64,000 nucleotides of DNA from Demequina sediminicola (GCF_000975055.1 NZ_BBRB01000001.1:813751-877750); one strand, 5' to 3'; shown: positions 45,864 through 56,215, counted from the stretch's first letter. Program-made: numbers and translations. Notes: generated by a model from the sequence alone, not told the origin.

Positions 45864-47111
45864 TTACGAGACCTTAACGGACCCGATCGGCTTCCCGTCA
45901 GCGACAGCGTCAATGACGTCCAACTGCTCGAGCGCCTTGGCATGTACCTCGGGGAATGCCGCAGCAATGGTCGCCGCAATGTCCTTGGACTGGTCAGCCA
46001 ACGCACTGATGCGAATCTGGAAAGCTTCACCGTCAAGATCAGACGCAGCGGAAGCCCACTCAGCAAGCCCAAACATGTCGAGCACCTCGCGATACTTGTG
46101 CGACCACCCCAGCACCAGCGTCGGCACCCCCATGGCGAGAGAAGAGACCATGGCGTGGAAGCGCGACGCGACAAACAGATCACAACGGCCGATGAGGCTA
46201 CGCAACACCTGGCTCGAGAGCTCGCCATCCGGGAAGAACACCTTCTCCGGGGAAGTGACCCGCGCCAGAATCGCACGGCACACCGGGAGGTCGTTGTTGT
46301 GCAACTTGTCGTCACGCGAGCGAGTCGAGTGCGCCACCAAATACACCGGGCGTCCCAGCGACTCAGTAATGAAGTCGATCTGAGCCGCAACCTCGCCCAC
46401 GTAGTCTTCGCCGCGTGCCTCCGCAGCCGCGCGGAGAACCTGCGACGGCGACACGCCTACGACGTCGTTGCCGTCGAAGAACGACCCAGCCACGGCATCG
46501 GCTTCCTTCACGTCCCGGTCCGTCAACTCCAAAGTGAAAGCAAGGTCTGCGCCAGCGACCGTGTTAGTCAGGCCCAAGCCATCGAGGTGCTCTTGCGTCT
46601 TGGCGCCGCGCGACACAATCGCCGCCATCTTGGGCAGGAAAGTCCGGGCAGCCCAACGGTTCGGAGTGCTGGTGAACGGGCCCAAAGCCTGAGCACACTT
46701 CACCACGGGAGTCTTGGTGTTCAACGCCGGCAGGACTGACGCCACGTTGTAGACCAGGTACTTCTCGCGACCATCCACAAAGGTGATGCCGCCCTGATCC
46801 AGCAGGACATCAGCATCGGCAATGGCGCCCACCTCAGGCACGGCGTTACGAATGGCACCGCGCAGTGCGGGAACCAGACGCCACAACAGGGCACCCGAAT
46901 TGATGAAAATGCCCAGGCGCAACGGAGATGCGTCCATCACGGTGACGTTGTCGTAAGGATTAAGTTCAGCGTCCGTCCCCGGGTACATGCTGAGGTGCGT
47001 GATCTGCACATCCGGGTGGCGAGAACTCAAGTGCGTCACCGCGCTCTCCAGCATGGCTGCAGCGCCCTTGTTCCCTGCAAAAGCTGAACCAATAATGGCG
47101 ACGGACTTCAT
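45864..47111 (-). CDS. polysaccharide pyruvyl transferase family protein
   Basis: A 415-residue protein of the CsaB/WcaK type. The N-terminus VAIIGSAFAGNKGAAAMLES is the family's first block; DADVLLDQGGITFVDGR, AQALGPF, CDLFVASRFHAMVSSLAMGV and PTLVLGWSHKYREVL follow. These enzymes add ketal-linked pyruvate from PEP to sugars of cell-wall polymers or exopolysaccharide. It is the last gene of a four-gene operon with a flippase-like membrane protein, a nitroreductase-like protein and a GT2, so modification of a surface glycan is likely. Confidence 0.88.
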   Translation of the reverse strand: MKSVAIIGSAFAGNKGAAAMLESAVTHLSSRHPDVQITHLSMYPGTDAELNPYDNVTVMDASPLRLGIFINSGALLWRLVPALRGAIRNAVPEVGAIADADVLLDQGGITFVDGREKYLVYNVASVLPALNTKTPVVKCAQALGPFTSTPNRWAARTFLPKMAAIVSRGAKTQEHLDGLGLTNTVAGADLAFTLELTDRDVKEADAVAGSFFDGNDVVGVSPSQVLRAAAEARGEDYVGEVAAQIDFITESLGRPVYLVAHSTRSRDDKLHNNDLPVCRAILARVTSPEKVFFPDGELSSQVLRSLIGRCDLFVASRFHAMVSSLAMGVPTLVLGWSHKYREVLDMFGLAEWASAASDLDGEAFQIRISALADQSKDIAATIAAAFPEVHAKALEQLDVIDAVADGKPIGSVKVS

Positions 47112-48121
47112 GAGTTCTCCTTCGGTGGCAACGAGCCAGTTGAGCCGGCCCGACGCCGAGCTACACCCGCGAGGCCAAGATAAATTGCGGCGATCAGCAC
47201 ATCAGCAAAAGTCGCCAACACGCGAGCCACCAACGACACCAGGATAGCCATGTCGGCTCCCAGATACGGAGCGGCAAAAAGAACAAACACAGACTCGCGA
47301 ACACCCAAGCCCGACGGCACAAACACCGCCATAATGCCCACAGCACCAGCAATCGCATACGCTGCGGCCAACGGGATCCAGGACTCCGGCGCGGCATCCG
47401 CCAACGCCACCGCAATGATGACGACGCCCACGCCGTTGATGACCCGGGGAATCAAGAACCCCACCTGATACGTCAACGCAGTCCGCGTTGAGAGCAGCTC
47501 CGACGACGGCACCGCACGGCCCAACGTGCGCTTCCCCAACACCGTCATCACACGACTCAACACCGCGGGATGCATGGCCGCAGCCAAAGGAACCATTGCC
47601 GCAAGCGCAATCCACACGGTGCCGCTCACATCGCCGGCACCACCGCGCGCCAACAGCAGAATCGCGATCATCGGAACAGTCGAGCCCAGCAGCAGGAACG
47701 CATTCTCGTACACGACGGAAAGCAGCACCTTAAAGCGAGACAGGCCACGCGCCTTGCCCCACACCACCTTGGACATCACAAAGCCCACCTGGCCAGGGAT
47801 GTACTTCAGCAGCCACGCCCGATAATGAGCCTGGATAGCCTCCGCCTGGGAAATGCGTGTCCCCGTGAGCCGGTGCAACAACGAACCCCACATCGAACCC
47901 GAGACCGCCACCGCCACAACAAACAGCACAGTGGCGCCCAGCGCCCACCAGCCCAGGGACAAATCCTGCTCCTGCAGGGAATCCCAGTTCGCCGCTAGCG
48001 TCCGCCCAAAGAACCACGCCACCACGCCAATGACAGCAAGCGCAATGCCATTGCGAATCCAGCGCTTACGCCGGTTGCGCGGGCGCCCGGCGTCGGGGGT
48101 GTCGCTAGCGCTCGAGGCCAT
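47108..48121 (-). CDS. lysylphosphatidylglycerol synthase-type transmembrane protein (flippase-like)
   Basis: A 337-residue protein with eight or so helices and a basic N-terminus. HYRAWLLKYIPGQVGFVMSK, VVYENAFLLLGSTVPMIA and the late VPSGLGVRESVFVLF block are the marks of the UPF0104/AglD-like family, related to the membrane part of MprF. Such proteins are thought to move lipid-linked substrates. It overlaps the nitroreductase gene by 17 bases and the pyruvyl transferase by four, so all belong to one operon. Confidence 0.87.
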   Translation of the reverse strand: MASSASDTPDAGRPRNRRKRWIRNGIALAVIGVVAWFFGRTLAANWDSLQEQDLSLGWWALGATVLFVVAVAVSGSMWGSLLHRLTGTRISQAEAIQAHYRAWLLKYIPGQVGFVMSKVVWGKARGLSRFKVLLSVVYENAFLLLGSTVPMIAILLLARGGAGDVSGTVWIALAAMVPLAAAMHPAVLSRVMTVLGKRTLGRAVPSSELLSTRTALTYQVGFLIPRVINGVGVVIIAVALADAAPESWIPLAAAYAIAGAVGIMAVFVPSGLGVRESVFVLFAAPYLGADMAILVSLVARVLATFADVLIAAIYLGLAGVARRRAGSTGSLPPKENS

Positions 48122-49193
48122 GGAAGGTTCGGAGATTAGCGATGTCCTTCTTCTGCGAGTATGCGACCAAGGCTTCAGGGTCCGGGTAGCCCACAGCCAA
48201 AAGCATGATGACGCGCTGGTGCGGCTTCAAATCCAGCTTCTTCGCCATCTTTGCTTCCAGTGGCTCAAAGTCAGGCCAGTTGATGACAGAACTCGACAGC
48301 CCCAGTGTTTCCAAGGCATAGATGAAGCCCATGGTGGCCAGCGACGCATCGATGTATGGCACGTGACGGTCGCGCGGAGAGAAGTAGTTCGACAGATCAC
48401 CCTTCACCACGATGACCGTCGGCACCTGGTGCGAATAGCCGGCCGCGCCAAAGGGAATGCTTGCGATCTCCGCCACCTGCTCGGGGTTGTCAAAAACCTC
48501 AAAGTCGTAGGGGAGACGGTTGCACGCGGACGGCGACTGGCGGGCCACCAGGAGCGCCTTGTCGATCAGCTCGCGGGGAACAGGCTTGTCCTCAAACCAG
48601 CGAATCGACCGGCGGGACTGAGCCAGCGCCAACATCTGGTCATACGTGATGTCCGTGCGCTTCAGGCTCTTCTGCGCATACGGGTGCACATCGCTCGGCG
48701 TGCCATAGGGCGGGAGTGCCTCGAAGCGGGCGCGAGAGCGCTCAATGCCCTCATCGCCGTCGCTGACGATGGAGAAATACTCCGCCAGCACGTCGTGCGC
48801 CCACTGCATCTCGCCTGCATCCATGTTGCTGAACGCCGCAGGACGAGCGAGCGCGGCCTCATAAAACTCAACAGTCTCTTCGATGTAGTCGCGCGCAAAC
48901 ACATCGCGGCGCGGCTGCATGAGGATGCCCTTTTCAAGGCGGTGGACGTTGCGGCGCAGTTCCACGTGGTTGGCGCGGTGGCGTCCCAAGTTCTTGTAGT
49001 AGGCACGGCGTCCCGACAGCACGGCATACTGCTCCCGATTGTGGGTGAAAAACCCAGGAATCGAGTACAGCGTTGCGCCGATGCGGCTGGAGCCTGCGAC
49101 TTCAAGCACGGCACGGTTGGTCCCGTTGTAGGCCTTGCGGATCGTGGGATTGGCGAGCGCGTCCTTGGCGATGCGCTTCAACTTGCCGATCAT
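48105..49193 (-). CDS. nitroreductase-fold protein in a polysaccharide operon
   Basis: A 362-residue protein. The C-terminal part (about 185-345) is a nitroreductase fold: AQSRRSIRWFEDKPVPRELI, ARQSPSACNRLPYDFEVFDN, YIDASLATMGFIYALETLGL, and a GYPDPEAL end. The N-terminal 180 residues are unlike classic nitroreductases and contain HVELRRNVHRLEKGI. Proteins of this double layout occur beside pyruvyl transferases in polysaccharide clusters. The substrate is unknown; an FMN-dependent oxidoreduction of a glycan intermediate is a guess. The start overlaps the GT2 stop by four bases. Confidence 0.85.
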   Translation of the reverse strand: MIGKLKRIAKDALANPTIRKAYNGTNRAVLEVAGSSRIGATLYSIPGFFTHNREQYAVLSGRRAYYKNLGRHRANHVELRRNVHRLEKGILMQPRRDVFARDYIEETVEFYEAALARPAAFSNMDAGEMQWAHDVLAEYFSIVSDGDEGIERSRARFEALPPYGTPSDVHPYAQKSLKRTDITYDQMLALAQSRRSIRWFEDKPVPRELIDKALLVARQSPSACNRLPYDFEVFDNPEQVAEIASIPFGAAGYSHQVPTVIVVKGDLSNYFSPRDRHVPYIDASLATMGFIYALETLGLSSSVINWPDFEPLEAKMAKKLDLKPHQRVIMLLAVGYPDPEALVAYSQKKDIANLRTFHGLER

Positions 49194-50194
49194 GCGTTTT
49201 CCTTTGCGATGGGTGCAGGCTCAGTCACGGCGCGTCCCGCAGCCACAGCGGGAATGGCCGGGCCAAAGCGTTGCGCCTTAGCGTGTTCGAGCGCTTGTTC
49301 CTGCAGCGTGCGGTTGGTGCGGAGGAGGTCAGAGAGGACACCTAGAGCCAACGACAAGAACGCACCGACCATCAAGAGCGTTCCAAGCAGGAGGGACTGG
49401 TAATGATTGCCGTGATCCCCGCTGGCCATCAGGAACAGGTAGCGAACAAACGGGATGAGCCCGATGACCGCGAAAATGGCGGCGAGCATCGCGAAAATGT
49501 TCCACGGCTTGAACATGATGTACGAACGCATGATGGCCTGGCCAGACTTCATCATGTGCTCGCCCATGCTGTTGAACAGGCGTGATTCCCGCGTCTTGGG
49601 GTTGGTGTCGATCTCCACCGAGGCAATGGCAAGACGCTTATTGCCAGCCTGGATGATGGTCTCCATGCAGTAGCTGAACTTCGTCACAATGTTGAGCCGG
49701 TACAGGGAGTAACGGGAGTAGGCCCGGAATCCGGAAGCCGCGTCGGGCAGGTCGGTCCCGGCGGCCTTATTCACCACCCACGAACCGAACTTCTGCATCG
49801 TCTTCTTAAAGCCGGAGAAGTGCTCAATCTTGTGCGTCTGGCGGTCGCCGATGACAATCTCGGCCTCGCCATTGACGATGGGCGCTACCAGATCACTAAT
49901 CCGCTCCTGCGGGTACTGATTGTCGCCATCGGTGTTCACCACAATGTCCGCGCCACGGGAGAGCGCCAGCTCCACACCGTCCCGGAAGGATTGTGCGAGA
50001 CCCATCGGCCGCGGGTGTCGCAGGACCACAGCCCCCAGTTCATGTGCAATCTCGCCAGTGCGGTCCGTCGAGCCATCGTCGATGACGAGGAGTTCAATTT
50101 CATCGATGCCATCAATGTGTCGAGGGATGGACGAGAGCACTGTCTCGAGCGTCGCTTCCTCGTTCAGGCAAGGCACTTGGACTACGAGTTTCAT
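49190..50194 (-). CDS. family 2 glycosyltransferase (polyprenyl-phosphate type)
   Basis: A 334-residue enzyme with a GT-A domain at the N-terminus (VVQVPCLNEEATLETVLSSI, LLVIDDGSTDRTGEIAHELG and the DxD-type NTDGDNQYPQERI) and two C-terminal helices (about 225-250 and 265-290). This is the DPM1/GtrB-like type that moves a sugar to polyprenyl phosphate or directly to a lipid-linked glycan. It is the first gene of the surface-polysaccharide operon, 17 bases after the small membrane gene. Confidence 0.92.
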   Translation of the reverse strand: MKLVVQVPCLNEEATLETVLSSIPRHIDGIDEIELLVIDDGSTDRTGEIAHELGAVVLRHPRPMGLAQSFRDGVELALSRGADIVVNTDGDNQYPQERISDLVAPIVNGEAEIVIGDRQTHKIEHFSGFKKTMQKFGSWVVNKAAGTDLPDAASGFRAYSRYSLYRLNIVTKFSYCMETIIQAGNKRLAIASVEIDTNPKTRESRLFNSMGEHMMKSGQAIMRSYIMFKPWNIFAMLAAIFAVIGLIPFVRYLFLMASGDHGNHYQSLLLGTLLMVGAFLSLALGVLSDLLRTNRTLQEQALEHAKAQRFGPAIPAVAAGRAVTEPAPIAKENA

Positions 50195-50211
50195 GTGAAC
50201 AAGAGTAGCCG

Positions 50212-50502
50212 TCAGGTCGAAGCGCTCCGATTGCGGCGGTCAAGAGCACGCCATATGGAGAGCGCGATGCCTGTCACGGCGATGGCGAGCAGCCCTCCAA
50301 GAGCCCCTGCAGCGAGAGCACCCACCAAAGAGTGGCCTCCAAGAGCGTCAGTGAGACGTGCGCCCCACCACGCCATCCCGAGGCGCCCACCGCAGGCACC
50401 GAGGATTGCCGCCAAGACCCACCCAGGGTTCACAGCAGGGTGCACGCGCGATCCAGTCAACCCGGTGAGCAGGCCGGCGATCCACGGCGCAAGAGCTTCC
50501 AC
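50212..50502 (-). CDS. small membrane protein upstream of the polysaccharide operon
   Basis: A 96-residue protein from GTG 50502, chosen for its strong ribosome site AGGGAGG six bases upstream; the open frame reaches 50595. It has three hydrophobic, Gly/Ala-rich stretches (APWIAGLLTGLTG, GWVLAAILGACGGRLGMAWW, LVGALAAGALGGLLAIAVTG) and a basic C-terminus. No family recognised. It is probably the first gene of the operon with the GT2. Confidence 0.7.
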   Translation of the reverse strand: MEALAPWIAGLLTGLTGSRVHPAVNPGWVLAAILGACGGRLGMAWWGARLTDALGGHSLVGALAAGALGGLLAIAVTGIALSIWRALDRRNRSAST

Positions 50503-50671
50503 GCGATTCCTCCCTAGGTGAGAGTTCATCGTCGCATAGCTGTATGAGCCAAGGACAGGGAAATCTGAGGACGGAAACGATTCGATGAACATCATGCGCT
50601 TCCGGATGCGCTCTGCTCCAGACGCTTATAACGTCGTCCCGGGTGCATAACCCCGACAAAAAGGAGAAACC

Positions 50672-53014
50672 ATGACTAAGTCCCCACGTATGGGCTGGAG
50701 GTCGGCGTCTACCCTGAGCGCCGTTGCCGCCAGCACTCTTGCTGTTGCCGCGATCGCGGTCCCGGCGAGTGCCGCTGACGCGGAGACTGCCGTAGTGACA
50801 CCTCCCGAGGGAGGAACGGTGGTTCAGATTCTGGGCACTAATGATTTCCACGGCCGCATCTTGCCGGACGCCTTTGGTGGCTCCGCGGGTGCTGCATCGC
50901 TCGCTGGCGCCGTCGACGCGCTTGAGGCCGATTACCCCAACTCCGTCTTCGCTGCTGCGGGCGACTTGGTGGGCGCGTCAACCTTTGAGTCCTTCATCGC
51001 TGATGATGAACCGACCATTGAGGCGCTGAGCTTGGCGGGCCTTGACGTGTCCGCCGTCGGCAACCACGAGTTTGATACGGGCTTCGAGGACCTGCGCGAC
51101 CGCATCATGCCTTCGGCAACCTGGGAGTACCTGGGTGCGAATGTCCGCTACCTCAACGGTGATCCGGCGCTGCCCGAGACGTGGGTCCAAACCTTTGGAG
51201 ACGGCGACGATGCTGTCGACGTGGGCTTCATTGGAGCCGTGACCGACGAGACCCCATCACTGGTGGCGCCGTCCGGCATCGCAGACTTGCACTTCGAGAA
51301 CGAGGCTGTCGCCGCCAACCGGTCAGCCGATGCTCTCACCGAGGCGGGCGCGGAACTCATTGTTCTGTTGGTTCACGAAGGTGCCCCCACGCAGGCGTAC
51401 GACGACGCTGTCGACACGTCGAACGACTTTGGCGCGATGCTCGCCGACCTGGATCCTGCCATTGATGCTGTGATCTCGGGCCACACGCACCTGGAGTACG
51501 ACCACCGTGTGCCCGTGGACGAATGGGTTCAAGAGGGACGTGCTGTGATGGAACGCCCCGTCGTCTCGTCGGGGCAGTACGGCATGAACCTCAACCGGCT
51601 GATCTTCTCCTTCGACGCTGCCGGTGATGTTGTCGGTCTCGACACCAGCGTGGTGGACCTCTTTGAGTCGGGCGCCGATGCTCCGGTCTATGCCGAGGAC
51701 CCGGACGTTGCTGCGGTGGTCGCTGAAGCCGTAGCCAATGCGGACAAGCTTGGCGCGGTCGAGTTGGGCATCTTGGATGACCCTCTGTATCGCGCACGCT
51801 TGGCCGACGGTGCACCGGGCAGTTCGCGTGGTGCGGAGTCGACGCTGGGCAACGCGGTTGCTGATGTGCAGCTGTGGGCAACGTCTGAACTCGACACGCA
51901 GATCGCGTTCATGAACCCCGGTGGACTGCGCGCAGACCTCCTGGGACTTGGTGCAGGCGAAAGCGCCTCGTACCCGTCCGCTGTGACGTACAAGCAGGCG
52001 GCTGAGGTGCAGCCGTTCGCGAACACCTTGGTGACGATGACCCTGACGGGCGACCAGATTGCTCAGGTTCTGGAGGAGCAGTGGCAGCCCGAGGGCTCGT
52101 CACGGCCCTTCTTGCGCCTTGGTACGTCTGAGGGCTTCGAGTACACCTATGACCCTGAAGCTCCGGCTGGCGAGCGCATCCTGTCGATGTGGTTGAACGG
52201 TGAGCAGATGACCGCCGATGGTGAATACCGGGTTGTCGCGAACTCGTTCCTGGCGTCCGGTGGCGACAATTTCTCTACTCTGACTGAGGGCTCCAATGTT
52301 GCTGATTCCGGGCGAGTGGATCTCCAGGCCATGGTTGACTACCTCGACCAGGTGGGGTCGCTGAGCGCGGACTACCGTCAGCACGCAGTGTCGGTGACGG
52401 GACTTCCAGAGACGATCGCCGTGGGCGACGAGGTCACCTTCCAGGTGGGTTCGCTGCTGATGACTGACCCCGATGGCGTGACCGACAAGAAGGTTGCAGT
52501 CGAGATTGCCGGGAAGTCGCGTGGAGCCGATGCTGTCGTCAACGAGATCTCCGCGGAACCGTTCGATGAGCACGGCACTGCGGAAATCTCGTTCAAGGTA
52601 CCCAGTGCGGCCAAGGGCGAATCCGTCATCACACTGACGGGTAAGCAGACCGGCACGACGGTGCGCATTCCGGTGACGGTGGGCGCCAAGGTCACACCGG
52701 TGTGCTCGATCGACTACGAGGTTCACGGCGAATGGCCGGGCGGCTTTATTGCACAGGTCACGGTGACGAACACCTCTAAGCAGGATGTCGACGGGTGGAA
52801 CGTGGGCTGGAACTTCACTGGCGATGAGTCCGTGCGTCAGCTGTGGAACGGCACCGTGTCGGAGGATGGCTCAGCGGTGACTGTCGCCAACCCGCATTGG
52901 GACACCGTGCTGGAGGCAGGAAGCAGTGCGACGTTCGGCTTCTTGGGCACCACGACCGACGGTGCGCAGACCCCAGCCGATCTCACGCTGAATGGTGCTG
53001 CTTGCCAGGGCTGA
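50672..53014 (+). CDS. secreted 5'-nucleotidase fused to a family 2 carbohydrate-binding module
   Basis: A 780-residue exported enzyme. The signal peptide ends near PASAADAE (about 34-38). The metallophosphatase domain has ILGTNDFHGR (54-63), GNHEFDTGF, LLVHEGAP and SGHTHLEYDH; the 5'-nucleotidase C-terminal domain follows with NPGGLRADL and VANSFLASGGDNFST. About 575-670 is an Ig-like linker domain. The last 107 residues are a CBM2: two end cysteines (VCSIDYEV ... GAACQG), WNVGWNFTGDESVRQLWNG and VANPHWDTVLEAGSSATFGF. It frees phosphate from nucleotides outside the cell and is held on cellulose or another polysaccharide. GGAGAAA precedes the ATG. Confidence 0.93.
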   Translation: MTKSPRMGWRSASTLSAVAASTLAVAAIAVPASAADAETAVVTPPEGGTVVQILGTNDFHGRILPDAFGGSAGAASLAGAVDALEADYPNSVFAAAGDLVGASTFESFIADDEPTIEALSLAGLDVSAVGNHEFDTGFEDLRDRIMPSATWEYLGANVRYLNGDPALPETWVQTFGDGDDAVDVGFIGAVTDETPSLVAPSGIADLHFENEAVAANRSADALTEAGAELIVLLVHEGAPTQAYDDAVDTSNDFGAMLADLDPAIDAVISGHTHLEYDHRVPVDEWVQEGRAVMERPVVSSGQYGMNLNRLIFSFDAAGDVVGLDTSVVDLFESGADAPVYAEDPDVAAVVAEAVANADKLGAVELGILDDPLYRARLADGAPGSSRGAESTLGNAVADVQLWATSELDTQIAFMNPGGLRADLLGLGAGESASYPSAVTYKQAAEVQPFANTLVTMTLTGDQIAQVLEEQWQPEGSSRPFLRLGTSEGFEYTYDPEAPAGERILSMWLNGEQMTADGEYRVVANSFLASGGDNFSTLTEGSNVADSGRVDLQAMVDYLDQVGSLSADYRQHAVSVTGLPETIAVGDEVTFQVGSLLMTDPDGVTDKKVAVEIAGKSRGADAVVNEISAEPFDEHGTAEISFKVPSAAKGESVITLTGKQTGTTVRIPVTVGAKVTPVCSIDYEVHGEWPGGFIAQVTVTNTSKQDVDGWNVGWNFTGDESVRQLWNGTVSEDGSAVTVANPHWDTVLEAGSSATFGFLGTTTDGAQTPADLTLNGAACQG

Positions 53015-53056
53015 TCTAGCCCGCTCGCACCACCCACCCCCTCCCCCTTACAGTTC

Positions 53057-53137
53057 GAACCAAAGAAACACCCAACACGCCGGCGCGCTGCGCGATCCTT
53101 AGCGGATTGCACGGCGCGCCGGTGTCATCTTTGGTTC
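53057..53137. terminator. long imperfect inverted repeat between nucleotidase gene and gcvP
   Basis: The outer arms GAACCAAAGA (53057-53066) and TCTTTGGTTC (53128-53137) are perfect; the inner arms CCGGCGCGCTGCGCGATCC and GGATTGCACGGCGCGCCGG pair along 19 positions with a few wobbles around the loop TTAGC. Together they can fold into one 80-base hairpin. It probably terminates the nucleotidase transcript, perhaps in both directions. Confidence 0.7.
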
Positions 53138-53192
53138 AAAGTGTCGTGGGGGTGGAGGCTCGCGGCCCTTCCAGCCGCCGTGATGGGAGCCG

Positions 53193-56060
53193 ATGCGACA
53201 CAATGGGCGCGTGACTGCGTTTGCGACCCGACACATCGGCCCCTCCGACGACGCTGTGCAAGCCATGCTTGCCGCCGTTGGCCATTCCTCGCTGGAAACG
53301 CTCATTGAAGCGGCAGTTCCGGAGTCCATCCGCCAGGACGACGTGCTCGTGCTCCCCGATCCGCTCACTGAAAACGACACCTTGCATGCGCTCCAGGGCT
53401 TCGCTCAGCGCAACAAGGTCAACATTCAGATGATTGGCCAGGGCTACGCCGACACCATCACCCCCATGGTGATTCGCCGCAACGTGCTTGAGAACCCTGC
53501 CTGGTACACCGCTTACACGCCGTATCAAGCAGAGATCTCGCAGGGCCGTCTGGAAGCGATGATCAACTTCCAGACCATGATCGCGGACCTCACTGCGCTC
53601 CCCATCGCAGGTGCATCGCTCCTTGACGAGGCAACGGCTGTGGCCGAGGCTGTGCTGCTGATGCGCCGTGCGGTCCGAGGCAAAGATGACGGCGTCATCG
53701 TTCTCGACGACGAGTGCCTTCCCCAGACCATCGCGGTGGTCTCCGCCCGCGCTGAAGCCATTGGTCTGCGCCTCGAGGTGCAACACATCGATGCCGGCTG
53801 GACTGCACCTGACGACCTCATCGGCCTGGTGTTGCAGCAGCCGGGCAACACCGGCGTCCTGCGAGAGATCCAAGACGTTGTCGCCTCGGCGCACGATGCC
53901 GGAGGACTGGTCACGGTTGCCGCCGATCTGCTGTCATTGACGATGGTCAAGGCACCCGGTGAGATTGGTGCTGACATTGCCGTCGGTTCCGCCCAACGCT
54001 TCGGTGTGCCCCTGTTCTTCGGAGGACCCCACGCGGCGTTCATCTCGGTGCGCGAGGGCCTCCAACGTCAGTTGCCAGGACGCCTCGTGGGAGTCAGCGT
54101 TGATGCCGACGGCCGCCCCGCCTACCGCCTGACCCTCCAGACGCGCGAGCAGCACATTCGCCGCGACCGTGCGACCTCCAGCATCTGCACGGCGCAAGCC
54201 CTCCTTGCCGTCATCGCTGGCTTCTATGGCATCTATCACGGCCCAGACGGCCTGCGTGAGATCGCTACTAAGGTCCACAGCACCGCAGTGACCTTGGCCG
54301 ACGCGCTCGCGGCCGCAGGCGTTGACGTCCTGCACGAGCACTTCTTCGACACCGTGGTGGTGGCGGTCCCGGGCGGCGCCGAGTCCGTCATTGCCCGTGC
54401 GGCCGCCGCCGGCATCAACCTGCGTCGCGTCGACGACGACCACGTGGGCATTGCCTGCGACGAGGTCACGAGCCTCGACATCCTGGACGTTGTGGTGGAA
54501 GCCGTCACAGCACGCAAACGCCACGGTGTGTACAGCGCACCACGCGTCGCGATCCCACTGTCACTACGCCGCACGAGCGACTACATGACGCACCCGATCT
54601 TCCACGAACACCGCTCGGAAACATCGTTGATGCGCTACATGCGCCGCCTCGCGGACCGCGACCTCAGCCTCGACCGGACCATGATCCCGCTCGGGTCCTG
54701 CACCATGAAACTCAACGCCGCCGTCGAGATGGCACCCATCAGCTGGCCCGGCTTTGCGCGCATCCACCCGTTCGCACCATCGGACCAAACCGCCGGCTAC
54801 CGCGACATGATTGCGCAACTGGAGGACTGGCTGGCGGACATCACGGGCTATGCGGCAGTCTCCGTCCAGCCCAATGCTGGCTCGCAAGGCGAATACGCGG
54901 GGCTGCTCGCGATCCGCTCTTACCTTCGCGACCACGGCGGTGAAGCGCGTGACGTGTGCTTGATCCCCGCATCGGCTCATGGCACGAACGCGGCGTCGGC
55001 AGTGCTCGCCGGTCTACGAGTGGCCATGGTGGCCACGGCTGACGACGGCAGCATTGACGCCGATGACCTGCAAGCGGTTCTCGCCAAGTACGAGGGCGAG
55101 GTGGCCTGTGTGATGCTCACCTACCCCTCGACTCACGGTGTCTACGAAGAGAACGTGCGTGATGTGTGCGCCGCCGTGCACGACGCCGGCGGCCAGGTGT
55201 ACATCGACGGCGCGAACCTCAATGCGCTCGTCGGCCTCGCTAAGCCCGGACACTTCGGCGGCGATGTCTCCCACCTCAACCTGCACAAGACCTTCTGTAT
55301 CCCCCACGGCGGAGGCGGCCCCGGCGTCGGCCCTGTTGCTGTCGCGCAACACCTGGTGCCCTACCTGCCGGCCCTACGGCAGACCATCCAACGTCCCGCA
55401 GAACTCGCGCGGCGCGGCGCGCCCGTCTCCGCGGCACCCTACGGCTCTGCCGGAATCCTGCCGATTACGTGGGCCTACATTGCGCTGATGGGCCACGAAG
55501 GTCTGGGTCAGGCCACACGCGTGGCGGTTCTGGCAGCCAACTATGTCGCGACGCGCCTCGATGACGCGTTCCCCGTCCTGTACCGCGGGGAAAACGGCCT
55601 GGTGGCCCACGAATGCATCCTCGACATCCGCCCGCTGACCAAGACCACAGGCATTACTGCCGAGGACATCGCCAAGCGGCTCATCGACTTCGGTATCCAC
55701 GCGCCCACCATGTCTTTCCCCGTGCCAGGCACGCTGATGGTCGAGCCCACCGAGAGCGAAAACTTGGCAGAGCTGGACCGGTTCGTTGACGCGATGCTCG
55801 CCATCCGCGAGGAGATCGCGACCGTCGAGAGCGGCGACATTGCGGCCGAGGACTCGCCCCTCCGTCATGCCCCTCATACGGCCGATGCCGTGGTCTCCGA
55901 CTCGTGGGACCGCGCCTACGGCCGGGAGCAGGCCGCGTTCCCCGTGGCTGCTTTGCGCCAGGACAAGTACTTCCCGCCGGTATCGCGAATCGACAACGCT
56001 TACGGCGACCGCAACCTCATGTGCGAGTGCCCACCCATCGAGGAACTCGCCGAGGAGTAA
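53193..56060 (+). CDS. gcvP: glycine dehydrogenase (decarboxylating), P-protein
   Basis: A 955-residue PLP enzyme, the full length of a fused P-protein. The N-terminal half has [17 protein letters not shown] and [20 protein letters not shown]; the C-terminal half has the PLP lysine K699 in [16 protein letters not shown] and the block [16 protein letters not shown]. It decarboxylates glycine and passes the aminomethyl group to the H-protein. GTG 53211 is a possible shorter start. No gcvT or gcvH is in the window, and I see no glycine riboswitch in the 178 bases upstream. Confidence 0.97.
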   Translation: MRHNGRVTAFATRHIGPSDDAVQAMLAAVGHSSLETLIEAAVPESIRQDDVLVLPDPLTENDTLHALQGFAQRNKVNIQMIGQGYADTITPMVIRRNVLENPAWYTAYTPYQAEISQGRLEAMINFQTMIADLTALPIAGASLLDEATAVAEAVLLMRRAVRGKDDGVIVLDDECLPQTIAVVSARAEAIGLRLEVQHIDAGWTAPDDLIGLVLQQPGNTGVLREIQDVVASAHDAGGLVTVAADLLSLTMVKAPGEIGADIAVGSAQRFGVPLFFGGPHAAFISVREGLQRQLPGRLVGVSVDADGRPAYRLTLQTREQHIRRDRATSSICTAQALLAVIAGFYGIYHGPDGLREIATKVHSTAVTLADALAAAGVDVLHEHFFDTVVVAVPGGAESVIARAAAAGINLRRVDDDHVGIACDEVTSLDILDVVVEAVTARKRHGVYSAPRVAIPLSLRRTSDYMTHPIFHEHRSETSLMRYMRRLADRDLSLDRTMIPLGSCTMKLNAAVEMAPISWPGFARIHPFAPSDQTAGYRDMIAQLEDWLADITGYAAVSVQPNAGSQGEYAGLLAIRSYLRDHGGEARDVCLIPASAHGTNAASAVLAGLRVAMVATADDGSIDADDLQAVLAKYEGEVACVMLTYPSTHGVYEENVRDVCAAVHDAGGQVYIDGANLNALVGLAKPGHFGGDVSHLNLHKTFCIPHGGGGPGVGPVAVAQHLVPYLPALRQTIQRPAELARRGAPVSAAPYGSAGILPITWAYIALMGHEGLGQATRVAVLAANYVATRLDDAFPVLYRGENGLVAHECILDIRPLTKTTGITAEDIAKRLIDFGIHAPTMSFPVPGTLMVEPTESENLAELDRFVDAMLAIREEIATVESGDIAAEDSPLRHAPHTADAVVSDSWDRAYGREQAAFPVAALRQDKYFPPVSRIDNAYGDRNLMCECPPIEELAEE

Positions 56061-56215
56061 GGCCGCGGCGTGCAATGCTTCACACCCGTGGTGACATTGC
56101 ATGGAAATACTGGAGTTGTCCGCTAGAGTTACCCCGTTCTGAGTGCCTGTCAGGAAGTGTTGCCGGCTGTCTGCGGCACTGATGCAGGTAGTGCTGAGTC
56201 CAGGGGAGGGGGACT

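Noticed and set aside
53014-53192. Glycine riboswitch before gcvP
   Set aside because: The leader holds only the long inverted repeat; the tandem glycine aptamer motifs are not visible.
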